In this document: piece by piece, positions 1 through 7,944 of the stretch
How the letters are laid out: each line of letters opens with the position of its first letter
How positions within the stretch are numbered: the stretch's first letter is position 1
From: Candidatus Collierbacteria bacterium
Lineage (GTDB): Bacteria; Patescibacteriota; Microgenomatia; UBA1400; MFAQ01
DNA length: 22,108 nt
Assembly: GCA_903873735.1 (NCBI GenBank)
Contig: CAIQPO010000077.1
Coordinates: 1-22,108, forward strand
Direction: 5' to 3'
Program-made: the position numbers and the translations under genes
Notes under the pieces: model-generated
Database searches by the model: none
What the model saw: the letters and a program-made list of their open reading frames with translations, nothing else
Told to the model about the DNA's origin: nothing

Positions 1-105
1 ACTGAAAAATGAAATCTACGATTTGTCTTTGTCTTTTATATAGTGTAACTGCCATGAATTCATTATTACCAAATAATACCCAAAAGTCAAATAATATTTT
101 TGATG

Positions 106-142
106 TAAAATACATACAAGCACATTAAGAGTTAGGAGGTGA
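106..142 (+). promoter_or_regulatory. Candidate -10 box and strong Shine-Dalgarno for the first gene
   Basis: A TAAAAT hexamer lies at 106-111. A very strong ribosome binding site, taggaggtga, lies at 133-142 with its last G 7 nt before the ATG at 147. This implies an ordinary leader of about 30 nt. That is unusual in this window, where most genes have no ribosome binding site. The -35 region is not recognisable. Confidence 0.55.
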
Positions 143-146
143 AATT

Positions 147-479
147 ATGAAACAAGACAGCTACTGGTTAGATCTAGCAGTAGAGGAATTTCATCGAACA
201 GTCTGGCTGGAATCCCTCCAAAAATTTGCATTAGACACTGATAGTGACCGAGAAGAGTTTAAGTATGGTGATTATTGTATTGAGGTCACCTTCCCGGAAA
301 ATTCTGATCGGGTTCTTGTCACCTTATCAAGCCCCACCATCAAAGTCATTTTAAGCTACAGCCTTTGCTTTCCTGATTTACCCCCCAAGGTTCAGAGCTG
401 CCCAAACCCCAGTGAAGGGGTAACTGCCACTGAAGATATCTGCGAACTCTGGAAGCAGCAGTTCTTCAAACTATTATAG
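147..479 (+). CDS. Small hypothetical protein (110 aa) with faint UBC/RWD-like motif
   Basis: I do not recognise this family. The start is well supported by the Shine-Dalgarno sequence 7 nt upstream, and an intrinsic terminator follows the stop, so the gene looks like a self-contained transcription unit. The protein is soluble, acidic and has no signal peptide or membrane segment. Residues 1-40 are probably helical. The middle is beta-rich and ends in FPDLPPKV, followed by a short loop and then EDICELWKQQ. The order (strand, FP-x-PP motif, then a Cys-containing IC-x-x-W element) loosely recalls ubiquitin-conjugating E2 or RWD folds. At 110 residues it is shorter than an E2, and the active-site His-Pro-Asn is missing. 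The resemblance may be chance; function unknown. Confidence 0.8.
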   Translation: MKQDSYWLDLAVEEFHRTVWLESLQKFALDTDSDREEFKYGDYCIEVTFPENSDRVLVTLSSPTIKVILSYSLCFPDLPPKVQSCPNPSEGVTATEDICELWKQQFFKLL

Positions 480-487
480 AAACAGTC

Positions 488-513
488 ATCCCAAGCTATG
501 CTTGGGATTTTTT
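488..513 (+). terminator. Intrinsic terminator after the 110-aa gene
   Basis: A perfect 9-bp stem, ATCCCAAGC / GCTTGGGAT, at 488-496 and 500-508 with a 3-nt loop (TAT) is followed by a run of T to 513. It starts 8 nt after the upstream stop codon and lies just before the uvrB promoter. Confidence 0.9.
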
Positions 514-526
514 ATGCCACAAAAAG

Positions 527-532
527 TATAAT
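527..532 (+). promoter_or_regulatory. Consensus -10 box of uvrB, leaderless spacing
   Basis: A perfect TATAAT lies 8 nt before the uvrB ATG at 541, so transcription should begin at or within a base or two of the start codon. No Shine-Dalgarno is present. A TTGGGA at 502-507, with a 19-bp spacer, could act as a weak -35. It lies inside the 3' arm of the upstream terminator stem. Confidence 0.7.
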
Positions 533-540
533 ATCTGCAG

Positions 541-2583
541 ATGAACTTCAACCTAAAATCAGATTTCTCCCCAACAGGCGATCAACCACAGGCAATAAAA
601 CAAATTTCATCCGCCATAACAAAAGGGAACAAGGATCAAACCCTTCTGGGTGTTACTGGTAGTGGCAAAACTTTCACCATTGCCAATATAATTCAGGAAA
701 CACAATTACCAACTCTTATTGTTTGTCACAATAAAACTCTAGCTAGTCAGCTCTACCAGGAGTTTAGAGACTTCTTTCCTGACAATGCAGTTTCCTATTT
801 TGTCTCATACTACGACTACTACCAGCCAGAAGCGTACATTCCTCAGACCGATACATATATTGAAAAGGAGGCTGATATCAATCCAGAAATTGACAAGCTT
901 AGATTGACCACCACCGCCAATCTATTGTCACGACCTGACACTATAGTAATCGCCTCGGTCTCATGTATCTATAACATAGGCTCGCCCCTAAACCAAGAAA
1001 AATTCCTACTTCCTCTCACCGCAGGACAGGTGATTCAACGAGACACCATTCTTAAAAGACTTTCGGATCTCCAATACCAACGAACCCAAACGGAGCTTTC
1101 AAGAGGTATGTATAGAGTCATGGGTCAGACTATCCAGCTCTATCCATCTTATATAGATCAAATAATCTCCATAAATCTCAATGGAAATGTTATTGATGAA
1201 ATAAAACTTCTTGATCCTCTAAACTTCACACTCATATCAGAAGAACCCACAAAATTTATCACCATCAATCCAGCCAAACTATTTATTACCAATCCTCAAG
1301 ACCAAAAAGAAGCGATAAACCAAATTAGAGTTGATTTACAAAATAGGGTAGAAGATCTAAAAAAAGAGGGTCACCAGCTTGAGGCATACAGATTAGAACA
1401 AAAAGTTAACTACGATCTTTCAATGCTTGAAGAGGTGGGTTATGTAAACGGTATAGAAAACTACTCTAGATACTTTGATGGTAGGAAACCAGGTGATGCT
1501 CCTTATTCCTTATTCGAATATTTTGAATACAATGCCAAAAAATTCAACAAACCAGGATTTCTCACCGTAGTAGACGAATCTCATATCTCACTACCTCAAA
1601 TAAAAGGCATGTACAACGGTGACCAAGCAAGAAAAGACAATCTCATAAATTTTGGATTCAGACTTCCCAGCGCCAAAGACAACAGACCCCTCACTTTTTC
1701 AGAGTTTCTTAGTGCTACGCCACAAAGACTGTACTGTTCTGCCACCCCAGGAGAATATGAATTAGGACTCTCGCGTACTTCCGACATCCCTACAGTAGCC
1801 GAGCAGCTAATTAGACCTACAGGACTACTTGACCCAGAAGTTTTTGTAAGAGACACACAGGGGCAGATCGACGATCTCACCAAAGAAATACTTTTGCGAA
1901 AAGAAAAAGGCGAGCGCACCCTTGTCCTTACCATGACCAAAAAAATGGCTGAAGACCTCACCGATCACTTGAAAAACAAGTATAAGATTAGCGTGGAGTA
2001 TCTTCACTCTGATATTCACACTCTAGACAGAGCAGATATTTTGGAAAACTTAAGGCGAGGAAACTTCGACTGTCTTGTAGGAATCAATCTCCTTCGTGAG
2101 GGTTTAGATCTACCTGAAGTCTCACTCGTAGCCATCCTCGATGCCGACAAAGAGGGTTTCCTTCGCACTCCTACAGCACTAATTCAAACCATGGGTAGGG
2201 CAGCCAGACACTCAAATGGGCAAGTAATCCTTTACGCCGACAGAATCTCAAACTCTATGAAGATCGCCATGGAAGAAACCAATAGAAGAAGGGAAGTGCA
2301 GAACAAATACAATCTAGAGCACAACATCACTCCCCAGACTATCATCAAGCCAGTAAGAGAAAAACTCCTAAATCGACAGCAAATTGTAGAAACACCTAGA
2401 ATTAAGGAATTATCAGATCATGGCTGGAGTGAAATTGAAGATATCAATCCAGAGTCACTCACTCCTCAAAAAAAGAAGCTGCTAGTCTCTAAGCTCAAAA
2501 AGATGATGACCAAAGCAGCCAATGACTGGAACTTTGAGCTTGCAGCGAGATACAGAGACACCATTAGAAAGCTTGATGTTTGA
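541..2583 (+). CDS. uvrB: Excinuclease ABC subunit B (UvrB)
   Basis: UvrB is the damage-verifying helicase of nucleotide excision repair. It is loaded by UvrA and recruits UvrC. The 680-residue length is normal for the family. Walker A is GVTGSGKT at residues 37-44. The tyrosine-rich beta-hairpin that clamps DNA follows (YFVSYYDYYQPEAYIP, around residues 87-102). The DESH box (Walker B) is at 345-348, and the helicase motif GINLLREGLDLPEVS and the arginine motif QTMGRAARH come later. The last ~35 residues form the UVR domain (AANDWNFELAARYRDTIRKL) that binds UvrC. The ATG at 541 gives the expected N-terminus and follows a TATAAT box. The gene is intact. The other two excinuclease genes lie downstream on the same strand, separated by an 8.5-kb accessory block. 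Confidence 0.98.
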   Translation: MNFNLKSDFSPTGDQPQAIKQISSAITKGNKDQTLLGVTGSGKTFTIANIIQETQLPTLIVCHNKTLASQLYQEFRDFFPDNAVSYFVSYYDYYQPEAYIPQTDTYIEKEADINPEIDKLRLTTTANLLSRPDTIVIASVSCIYNIGSPLNQEKFLLPLTAGQVIQRDTILKRLSDLQYQRTQTELSRGMYRVMGQTIQLYPSYIDQIISINLNGNVIDEIKLLDPLNFTLISEEPTKFITINPAKLFITNPQDQKEAINQIRVDLQNRVEDLKKEGHQLEAYRLEQKVNYDLSMLEEVGYVNGIENYSRYFDGRKPGDAPYSLFEYFEYNAKKFNKPGFLTVVDESHISLPQIKGMYNGDQARKDNLINFGFRLPSAKDNRPLTFSEFLSATPQRLYCSATPGEYELGLSRTSDIPTVAEQLIRPTGLLDPEVFVRDTQGQIDDLTKEILLRKEKGERTLVLTMTKKMAEDLTDHLKNKYKISVEYLHSDIHTLDRADILENLRRGNFDCLVGINLLREGLDLPEVSLVAILDADKEGFLRTPTALIQTMGRAARHSNGQVILYADRISNSMKIAMEETNRRREVQNKYNLEHNITPQTIIKPVREKLLNRQQIVETPRIKELSDHGWSEIEDINPESLTPQKKKLLVSKLKKMMTKAANDWNFELAARYRDTIRKLDV

Positions 2584-2595
2584 TATATTCAATAT

Positions 2596-2976
2596 ATGGA
2601 AGACAGAGAAAAGAAGGATAGACTAAAAAAACACCACATTACGTTTGACGATGACATGCAAGAACAGGCTCGAAGGTCTGCTGAAAAATTAGAGGAAAAA
2701 GCAAGGCAAACTGACAACCCCAGGCTTAGAAATAGACTTATCAGTCAGGCAGATTCTTACCATGAGGCCATAACAGAGATTTCTGGAATGACCAAGGCAG
2801 AAGCTGTTGACTGGATACAAGAAAATACTGGAGGAAAGAAAGGCGCTGAAATGTCTGGAGCTGGAGAATATGCCGGCACTGTTTGGTCCAGACAAACAGC
2901 CTGCGACTCACTATCTTCATGGAAAGAAATCTTTACCAATGTGGCTGCAATTATTCAGGACAGCAGCTCACGCTAA
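2596..2976 (+). CDS. Small charged hypothetical protein (126 aa)
   Basis: Family not recognised. The gene starts 12 nt after the uvrB stop. A TATATT hexamer at 2584-2589 lies 6 nt before the ATG, so it may be read from uvrB or from its own leaderless start. Residues 1-70 are strongly charged and predicted helical (many E, K, R, Q), suggesting a short coiled coil. The 70-100 region is rich in Gly and Ala. There is no signal peptide or membrane segment. From about 2866 a second frame reads into a plausible protein tail ending at 3016 (GPDKQPATHYLHGKK to VRTVLELTREYL). The true C-terminus could therefore lie in that frame if a frameshift or sequencing error is present. Confidence in a gene here is moderate; confidence in its 3' end is low. 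Confidence 0.6.
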   Translation: MEDREKKDRLKKHHITFDDDMQEQARRSAEKLEEKARQTDNPRLRNRLISQADSYHEAITEISGMTKAEAVDWIQENTGGKKGAEMSGAGEYAGTVWSRQTACDSLSSWKEIFTNVAAIIQDSSSR

Positions 2977-3018
2977 TGTTCGTACAGTATTAGAATTGAC
3001 CAGAGAGTATTTATAAAA

Positions 3019-3027
3019 TATATCATT
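3019..3027 (+). repeat. Left copy of 9-bp direct repeat flanking the accessory block
   Basis: TATATCATT occurs here, just after the last plus-strand stop at 3016, and again at 11535-11543, just outside the block's last gene. It could be a short target-site duplication or a chance match in AT-rich DNA; nothing else marks it as an attachment site. Confidence 0.25.
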
Positions 3028-3943
3028 ATAAAATAATTTTCTTAGACAGACTCTGTTTACTAAAATTTATTAAATATTTAAATATAAGCCTAGATTGCCT
3101 TTGAAATAACTCACTCTCAAAAGTTTCTTTATCCAATGAACAAATATTTTTCAACTGTTTAAGTAATGCTAAAACTATTGAGATATTTAATAAAATAATT
3201 CTTGAATTTTCTTCAACTTTTTGAATCTGCCTTTGATATAAATCCATAATCAACTTCTCATCTAGTATTTGTTTTGCAAAAAAAGTGGCAAAATCAAAAT
3301 AGATGGGAGCATATTTGACAGACTCCCAGTCTATAAGCATAACCTGACCTTTCTCATTAATTATCATGTTCGAGGCATAACAATCACCATGCTGTACAGA
3401 CATACATTTATCAAACTCCTTTGAGTTTTTAACTAACTCTGATTCAATACTGATAAAAATATCATCAAGACTATCTTTGAAGAAATCTACAATTTCTGCT
3501 TTATAAACTGAAATCTTATTAAGAAAATATTTACTATCAAGGTTCTTGTAGTATCCAATATCTGAACTAATGTTATCACTTACAGTTTTCTGATATTTAT
3601 CGAAAAAAATTTGAATAAAACGAAAATAATCTTCATTAACTAAAGTATATGCCTTAGGTAAAATTACCTTACCTCTTAGAAAACTAGTTAGTTCGATAAC
3701 CTTTTTTTCTGCATATTCCACTTTGTACACACTTGGATATCCAAATTCCGAAAATATCACTGACAAATTTTCGTCAAAAACAAAATCTTTAGAACTTGTC
3801 TCTTCCTTTATTTTTAATAAATATTCTTCATTATTCTTTGACAAAAGCCAATAACTAGCTCCAAAACGTTTATTCTTATTAGATATTTTTTTAACAATTT
3901 TAAATCCGTACCCCTTATATTTATCAATGATAGCTTTATTCAT
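3026..3943 (-). CDS. Aminoglycoside phosphotransferase (APH)-family small-molecule kinase
   Basis: A 305-residue kinase of the APH/choline kinase fold. Seen in the sequence: a candidate ATP-binding lysine, K44 (YLLKIKEE); the catalytic loop HGDCYASN with the catalytic Asp at 187 and Asn at 192; and the metal-binding LIDWE with Asp 205. The family phosphorylates hydroxyls of sugars, amino alcohols and aminoglycosides with ATP. The substrate cannot be read from the sequence. It is the second gene of a two-gene unit, overlapping the methyltransferase by 8 nt, with no Shine-Dalgarno, so it is probably translationally coupled. Given the neighbouring glycosyltransferases and phosphatases, a sugar or glycan intermediate is a more likely substrate than an antibiotic (inference). 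The gene is AT-rich and appears intact. Confidence 0.85.
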   Translation of the reverse strand: MNKAIIDKYKGYGFKIVKKISNKNKRFGASYWLLSKNNEEYLLKIKEETSSKDFVFDENLSVIFSEFGYPSVYKVEYAEKKVIELTSFLRGKVILPKAYTLVNEDYFRFIQIFFDKYQKTVSDNISSDIGYYKNLDSKYFLNKISVYKAEIVDFFKDSLDDIFISIESELVKNSKEFDKCMSVQHGDCYASNMIINEKGQVMLIDWESVKYAPIYFDFATFFAKQILDEKLIMDLYQRQIQKVEENSRIILLNISIVLALLKQLKNICSLDKETFESELFQRQSRLIFKYLINFSKQSLSKKIIL

Positions 3944-4628
3944 TTATTTTTGATAATCTAAAAACCGAAAATCCTCCAAACAAATTTGCCGAAACACTCA
4001 TAGAAAAAATCCCTACTATTCTGGAGAAAAAAGCAGCAAAATTATTTATAAGCTTCGTTCTCTTTCCAAGAGGGTAAATTTTAATTTGTTCAACCTTTAT
4101 TTTTTGACTTTCAAAAAGCTTTGTCAGATCTTTTAAATTATAATGATGAATGTGTCCATATCTTTTTTCTAAAGATGAATATTCATCTGATAAACCTATA
4201 TATTTTAATAAATCATTGTAGCCATTTCTCTCAAGGGGTATTCTAATAATCAATTTATCACACAGCGACATAGCCTTTACCAAAAAATCTTTGTCATCCT
4301 CAATGTGTTCGATTAAATCAGCCACGATTCCAAGATCATACTTTTCTTTTACTTCAAACCTGCCAAAATCACCTACAACAAACTTAATGTTTTTATTGGA
4401 AAATTTTGTTGCAACATTAATCGCTTCCTCTGAAATATCGACACCAACCATCTTTAGTGGTTTCAGGCTTTCGTAAATCATGTTTGTAAGAAATCCAGCA
4501 CCACATCCTATATCAATAATCGATTTCGGGGTATAATTCACTAGACTTATTATTTCCGAATATTTACGAGGCGCATCTTCTCTATGGAAAGTGGGATTTT
4601 TGCCCCAATATTCAGTAGAATAATTCAT
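3936..4628 (-). CDS. Class I SAM-dependent methyltransferase
   Basis: A 230-residue Rossmann-fold methyltransferase resembling the UbiG/Methyltransf_11 and _23 groups. Motif I is IIDIGCGAGFL (residues 37-47), and the acidic end of strand 2 is GVDIS with Asp 64. The motif IV region DLGIVADLIEHIEDD (98-112) has the familiar D-x-IEH signature of small-molecule methyltransferases. Residues ~195-225 are hydrophobic and aromatic and could contact a lipid or membrane, though they do not form a clear transmembrane helix. It leads the unit with the APH-like kinase. Its ATG lies 7 nt after a perfect TATAAT on the minus strand, so the message is probably leaderless. Likely role, inferred: O-methylation of the cluster's glycan or lipid product. 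Confidence 0.88.
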   Translation of the reverse strand: MNYSTEYWGKNPTFHREDAPRKYSEIISLVNYTPKSIIDIGCGAGFLTNMIYESLKPLKMVGVDISEEAINVATKFSNKNIKFVVGDFGRFEVKEKYDLGIVADLIEHIEDDKDFLVKAMSLCDKLIIRIPLERNGYNDLLKYIGLSDEYSSLEKRYGHIHHYNLKDLTKLFESQKIKVEQIKIYPLGKRTKLINNFAAFFSRIVGIFSMSVSANLFGGFSVFRLSKINE

Positions 4629-4635
4629 ATACCAA

Positions 4636-4641
4636 ATTATA
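4636..4641 (-). promoter_or_regulatory. Consensus -10 of the methyltransferase-kinase unit
   Basis: ATTATA on the plus strand reads TATAAT on the minus strand, exactly 7 nt before the ATG that ends at 4628. It sits in a 17-bp gap between divergent genes. No equally good box is seen for the plus-strand neighbour. Confidence 0.65.
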
Positions 4642-4645
4642 TCTT

Positions 4646-5695
4646 ATGAGAAAAGACTTAGTTAGTTTCATCCTAATAAATTGGAATAACGAGAAGTATA
4701 TTGAAAAGTGCCTTAAATCAATTTCAAAACTCAAAGGCTTCAAAAAAGAGGTGATAGTGGTCGATGATTTTTCCGACGATAACTCAATTAATTCCATCAA
4801 AACTAAACCAGACAAGATAATTTTACTTAAACATAGAGGCGGCATAGCTCATGCTAGACAATCAGGACTTAACAGTTCAACCGGTAATTACGTAGTATTT
4901 ATAGATTCTGATATTGAAATCGAGTCATTTAACTTTAATGAGGTAAAAAGCATTTTTGATCAGGATAAATTAATAGGCATTGTTGGTAGATATTATTCAC
5001 CAACTGACAAACCATACAACTGGAATAGAATACTAGATATCAGAAGAGAAGATATCCAACTCAAGGGGAATTTCAGCTTTCCATTTAATCTTAAACGATA
5101 TACAACATTTTCTGGTGGATTCTCAATATTTGACAAATCAAAACTTAAAAAACTCACTGGAGATGGAGTAATAGGATTGGCTTCAGAAGATTTATTTCAA
5201 CAGATTGAATTCTCTCACAGAGGGTATTATTTTTATTATCAATCCACTTTCATCGGAATTCATCATCACTATAGAAGCCTGAGAAGTCTATTTGAAAAAT
5301 GCAAAAGTGAGGCTAGGGGGGAGCTCTGGCTTATGAACAAAGTCATGAGTAACAAAATGACTCCGCCAATTTTTGATCCTATATACACTTACCCAGGCTT
5401 ATTACTCCTTGGAATCATTTTCAAAAACCCTTATTTTCTATTATTCAATTATTTTCCTTTCATTTTCCTTTTTATATACAGGTTAAATATAGAATACATC
5501 TATTTATTAATCTACCAAGTCATAAAAGATATATATAAATTATTCTGGTCAATAGCAGGTGTTACGCAAAAAAAATTACTCTTGAAAAATATTTGTATAT
5601 TTATCCTTAAGGGAACTGCACTCTCTTTTGTCGGCAAGATAGATTGGTTTTTCAGATTTATTAGTAAAGAAAAAATTACGATATCTCAATCCTAA
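4646..5695 (+). CDS. Family 2 glycosyltransferase with C-terminal membrane segments
   Basis: A 349-residue GT-A fold inverting glycosyltransferase. The N-terminus has the classic FILINWNNEKYIEKCLKSI (8-26), then EVIVVDDFSDDNS (35-47) for nucleotide-sugar binding and the metal-binding DSD at 87-89 (YVVFIDSDIEIE). An acidic ASEDLF motif near residue 178 likely carries the catalytic base. Residues ~250-330 are hydrophobic, with two or three potential membrane helices, so it probably works at the inner face of the cytoplasmic membrane on a lipid-linked acceptor. It begins 17 nt from the divergent methyltransferase and is followed after 2 nt by the first HprK-like gene, forming a two-gene unit. 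Sugar specificity cannot be read. Confidence 0.9.
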   Translation: MRKDLVSFILINWNNEKYIEKCLKSISKLKGFKKEVIVVDDFSDDNSINSIKTKPDKIILLKHRGGIAHARQSGLNSSTGNYVVFIDSDIEIESFNFNEVKSIFDQDKLIGIVGRYYSPTDKPYNWNRILDIRREDIQLKGNFSFPFNLKRYTTFSGGFSIFDKSKLKKLTGDGVIGLASEDLFQQIEFSHRGYYFYYQSTFIGIHHHYRSLRSLFEKCKSEARGELWLMNKVMSNKMTPPIFDPIYTYPGLLLLGIIFKNPYFLLFNYFPFIFLFIYRLNIEYIYLLIYQVIKDIYKLFWSIAGVTQKKLLLKNICIFILKGTALSFVGKIDWFFRFISKEKITISQS

Positions 5696-5697
5696 AT

Positions 5698-6834
5698 ATG
5701 CCCTTTAGATCAGAATTATTATTACCTGAAGTATTAAATAAAGAGTCATCGCTCTTTTATTCAGTTGGTGGTGCAAATATCGAGATTATTAATCCATCGG
5801 ATAACCTTGCCAGATATGTAAAGGATGTCTTTTTTCCACAACTCGTTGAAGCAGAAAAAGGTGAGAAAGTTAAAATCGAAACCGTCGAAACTACACTTGA
5901 GAGAAATGTCATCGTTGATTTTCTCGATCACCTTACTCCAGAAGATTTTCAATTTAACAATGGTTTCTATTGGGGTAAAATGCCCGGCGGTAAATTTTTA
6001 ACTCACCCGGAATACGGATTTATTAATTTTACTTTTCCCAAAAAAGATGGTGTTCTTCATAGGTTTGTTGGTACAGGCACTCACTACGCTGTTTCTTCTT
6101 TTACCAAAGCTCATGCTTTTTGGCAATTCAGAGCAGACCATGGAGAATTTATGGTCAGCCACAGCAGCTCAGTTGTTGATAGGGCTACAGGTAAGGGGAT
6201 TGTCTTTTCTACAGCAGATAGGGGACTTGAAAGCAGAAGGTCTTTTGGAAAAACAACCTTAGCTCTCACAGCAATTACAAGGTCACCAGACAGGTACGCA
6301 TTTGCCTCAAACGATGAAGTCCTACTTTATCCAAATCAAGATAGTGTTTCTGCATTTCCTCTTCCAAATGAAATATCAATAATGGGTTCAGGTTTAAATC
6401 AGATATTTAGAGATAACAGACCAGAATTATTAGATTGGCACGAAAAAGATAGGATTAGAGATGATATCAGGTATTACACTACTCATGGCGCGTTATTTCG
6501 GAGTAATCATTCGGTTACCAGCTTTGACTCAATTTCTGCATGGGTATTTGTATCTCTACAAAAAGATGGCATTAGCAATCAAGCAAGACCTGTTTCAGAT
6601 GACGAAGCAGTATCTTTATTTGACGATATATTATTCGAAGATAGAATGAGACTGGCGCTTTCTAGCAACGTTCATCTAGGAGAATCCGCAGCCTCACTTG
6701 ATCCACCTGAACTCCCGCACATTAGCACTACAGAATATTTTAATAGACTTAGAAACCAGGGAGTAAAATTTTTCCAGATTACTGGTTCAGTTGATCCAGA
6801 CGAGATATCGAAAGCGTTAGTAGAAATTAATTAG
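5698..6834 (+). CDS. HprK-like P-loop protein A with enlarged Walker A loop
   Basis: This 378-residue protein matches the core of HPr serine kinase/phosphorylase-like proteins. A strand with a conserved His (FMVSHSSSVVD, His 155) leads to IVFST, a long loop, GKTT at 184-187, and then FASNDEVLL (NDE 205-207) in place of HprK's Asp-Asp. Between the beta strand and GKTT are 11 residues instead of the usual 4, and the Gly-rich GxSGxGKS is replaced by SRRSFGKTT. The N-terminal ~140 residues and the C-terminal end (QGVKFFQITGSVDPDEI) match the second protein of this type at 10394-11527 by eye. There is no HPr or PTS gene nearby, so HPr is an unlikely substrate. It lies 2 nt after the GT2 gene without a ribosome site, and overlaps the convergent GT4 gene by 8 nt. 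Function unknown; an ATP-dependent kinase of a glycan intermediate is one possibility. Confidence 0.75.
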   Translation: MPFRSELLLPEVLNKESSLFYSVGGANIEIINPSDNLARYVKDVFFPQLVEAEKGEKVKIETVETTLERNVIVDFLDHLTPEDFQFNNGFYWGKMPGGKFLTHPEYGFINFTFPKKDGVLHRFVGTGTHYAVSSFTKAHAFWQFRADHGEFMVSHSSSVVDRATGKGIVFSTADRGLESRRSFGKTTLALTAITRSPDRYAFASNDEVLLYPNQDSVSAFPLPNEISIMGSGLNQIFRDNRPELLDWHEKDRIRDDIRYYTTHGALFRSNHSVTSFDSISAWVFVSLQKDGISNQARPVSDDEAVSLFDDILFEDRMRLALSSNVHLGESAASLDPPELPHISTTEYFNRLRNQGVKFFQITGSVDPDEISKALVEIN

Positions 6835-7942
6835 AACTTAAAATATCCTTAAAAAAACTAATTGATCGTTCTGCATGGTAGTCCGTAGAAAATAAATAAG
6901 ATCTCTTTTTTGCATGATCTTCAAACTTTTTTCTTGTCAAAGGATCAGACAACCTATCGATTGCATCAGCAAGTGCTACACAGTCTCTATCTTTCACAAT
7001 AATACCTGAATCACCAATCATTTCTGGAATTGTCCCTTCATTTAATGCGACTGAGGCTTTGCCATAGTAAATAAAATTAGGGATTGTACCTGAACCTTGA
7101 AAATACTCACCTTTGACCTCAGGCTGCCTATATGGAAATATACCAAAAATACTATTCTTGGTTAAAATCTTATATTCTAAGGGATTCAGATATTTATCTA
7201 TCACCCTAACTTCTACATTACCAATCTTTAAATCAGTCGGAATCCTTTTTCTCCACCCAGGTCCTGCAAAATAATACACTAGTTTATTTCTTACCAATCT
7301 AAAAGAATTTAAGAGTAACTCATGATCCTTATAGTTTGACGCAAAGCCAGGTAAAAATATTACTCTATTTTTAATCTCATTGAAATCAGCTACCAGAGTA
7401 TCGATTATCTCCTCTTCATTATCTCCATGTTCAAGCGAATGTGTCTCTGGTAAATATGCAACTGCCCCCCTAAGTGTTTTTCCTACTTGTTTCTCCATAA
7501 AGTCTTTCGCCCATTGACCAAAAAAAATATAACCATCATAGAAATTAAAAACCGCGTTCTCTATACTATCTTGAATCTCCCTATTGGGAATGTATTGTGT
7601 AAAAAGGTTCCTACTTAAATAATGAACATAATATACAAACTTTGTGGAAGGATATTTGTTTTTTTCAATAAATGTAGGTATAAGCATTTCAATATCATTT
7701 TTTCCATAATGGAACGCAACAATATCGTAACTAGAAAAATTAATTCTTTCATAAATATTTCTAGCTATCTGAACAACTTCTTTATAAGATTTCCATGAAT
7801 GCGTTTCGCTGTTATATGAGTTTTCGCCTTCAACAGAACCAACAACATCGACTGTATGACCCATTTTTTTTATTTTTGGCACAAAAGAATTTACATAAAC
7901 ATCTATTCCTCCAATATATGGAGCAACCATTAGAATTTTCAT
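6827..7942 (-). CDS. Family 4-like (GT-B) glycosyltransferase
   Basis: A 371-residue GT-B fold transferase. The N-terminus MKILMVAPYIGGIDVYVNSF resembles the acceptor-side Rossmann domain of GT4 enzymes, though the usual Gly-Gly pair is reduced. The C-terminal domain contains GTIPNFIYYGKASVALNEG and EGTIPEMIGDSGIIV, the EX7E-like nucleotide-sugar site. It ends with the typical helical tail (DPLTRKKFEDHAKKRS). It follows the other GT4 gene by 2 nt and shares its transcript. Its end overlaps the HprK-like gene A by 8 nt on the opposite strand. There is no membrane segment, so it is likely cytosolic or peripheral. Donor and acceptor are unknown. Confidence 0.88.
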   Translation of the reverse strand: MKILMVAPYIGGIDVYVNSFVPKIKKMGHTVDVVGSVEGENSYNSETHSWKSYKEVVQIARNIYERINFSSYDIVAFHYGKNDIEMLIPTFIEKNKYPSTKFVYYVHYLSRNLFTQYIPNREIQDSIENAVFNFYDGYIFFGQWAKDFMEKQVGKTLRGAVAYLPETHSLEHGDNEEEIIDTLVADFNEIKNRVIFLPGFASNYKDHELLLNSFRLVRNKLVYYFAGPGWRKRIPTDLKIGNVEVRVIDKYLNPLEYKILTKNSIFGIFPYRQPEVKGEYFQGSGTIPNFIYYGKASVALNEGTIPEMIGDSGIIVKDRDCVALADAIDRLSDPLTRKKFEDHAKKRSYLFSTDYHAERSISFFKDILSSN

Positions 7943-7944
7943 AT

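Noticed and set aside
9..128. 39-codon plus-strand frame (MKSTICLCLLYSVTAMNS...) with a hydrophobic start
   Set aside because: No ribosome site or promoter-like box ahead of it, no recognisable product, and it runs through the candidate promoter of the next gene.
1596..1961. Minus-strand open frame of 121 codons inside uvrB
   Set aside because: It lies wholly inside the certain uvrB reading frame and shows no motif, promoter or ribosome site.
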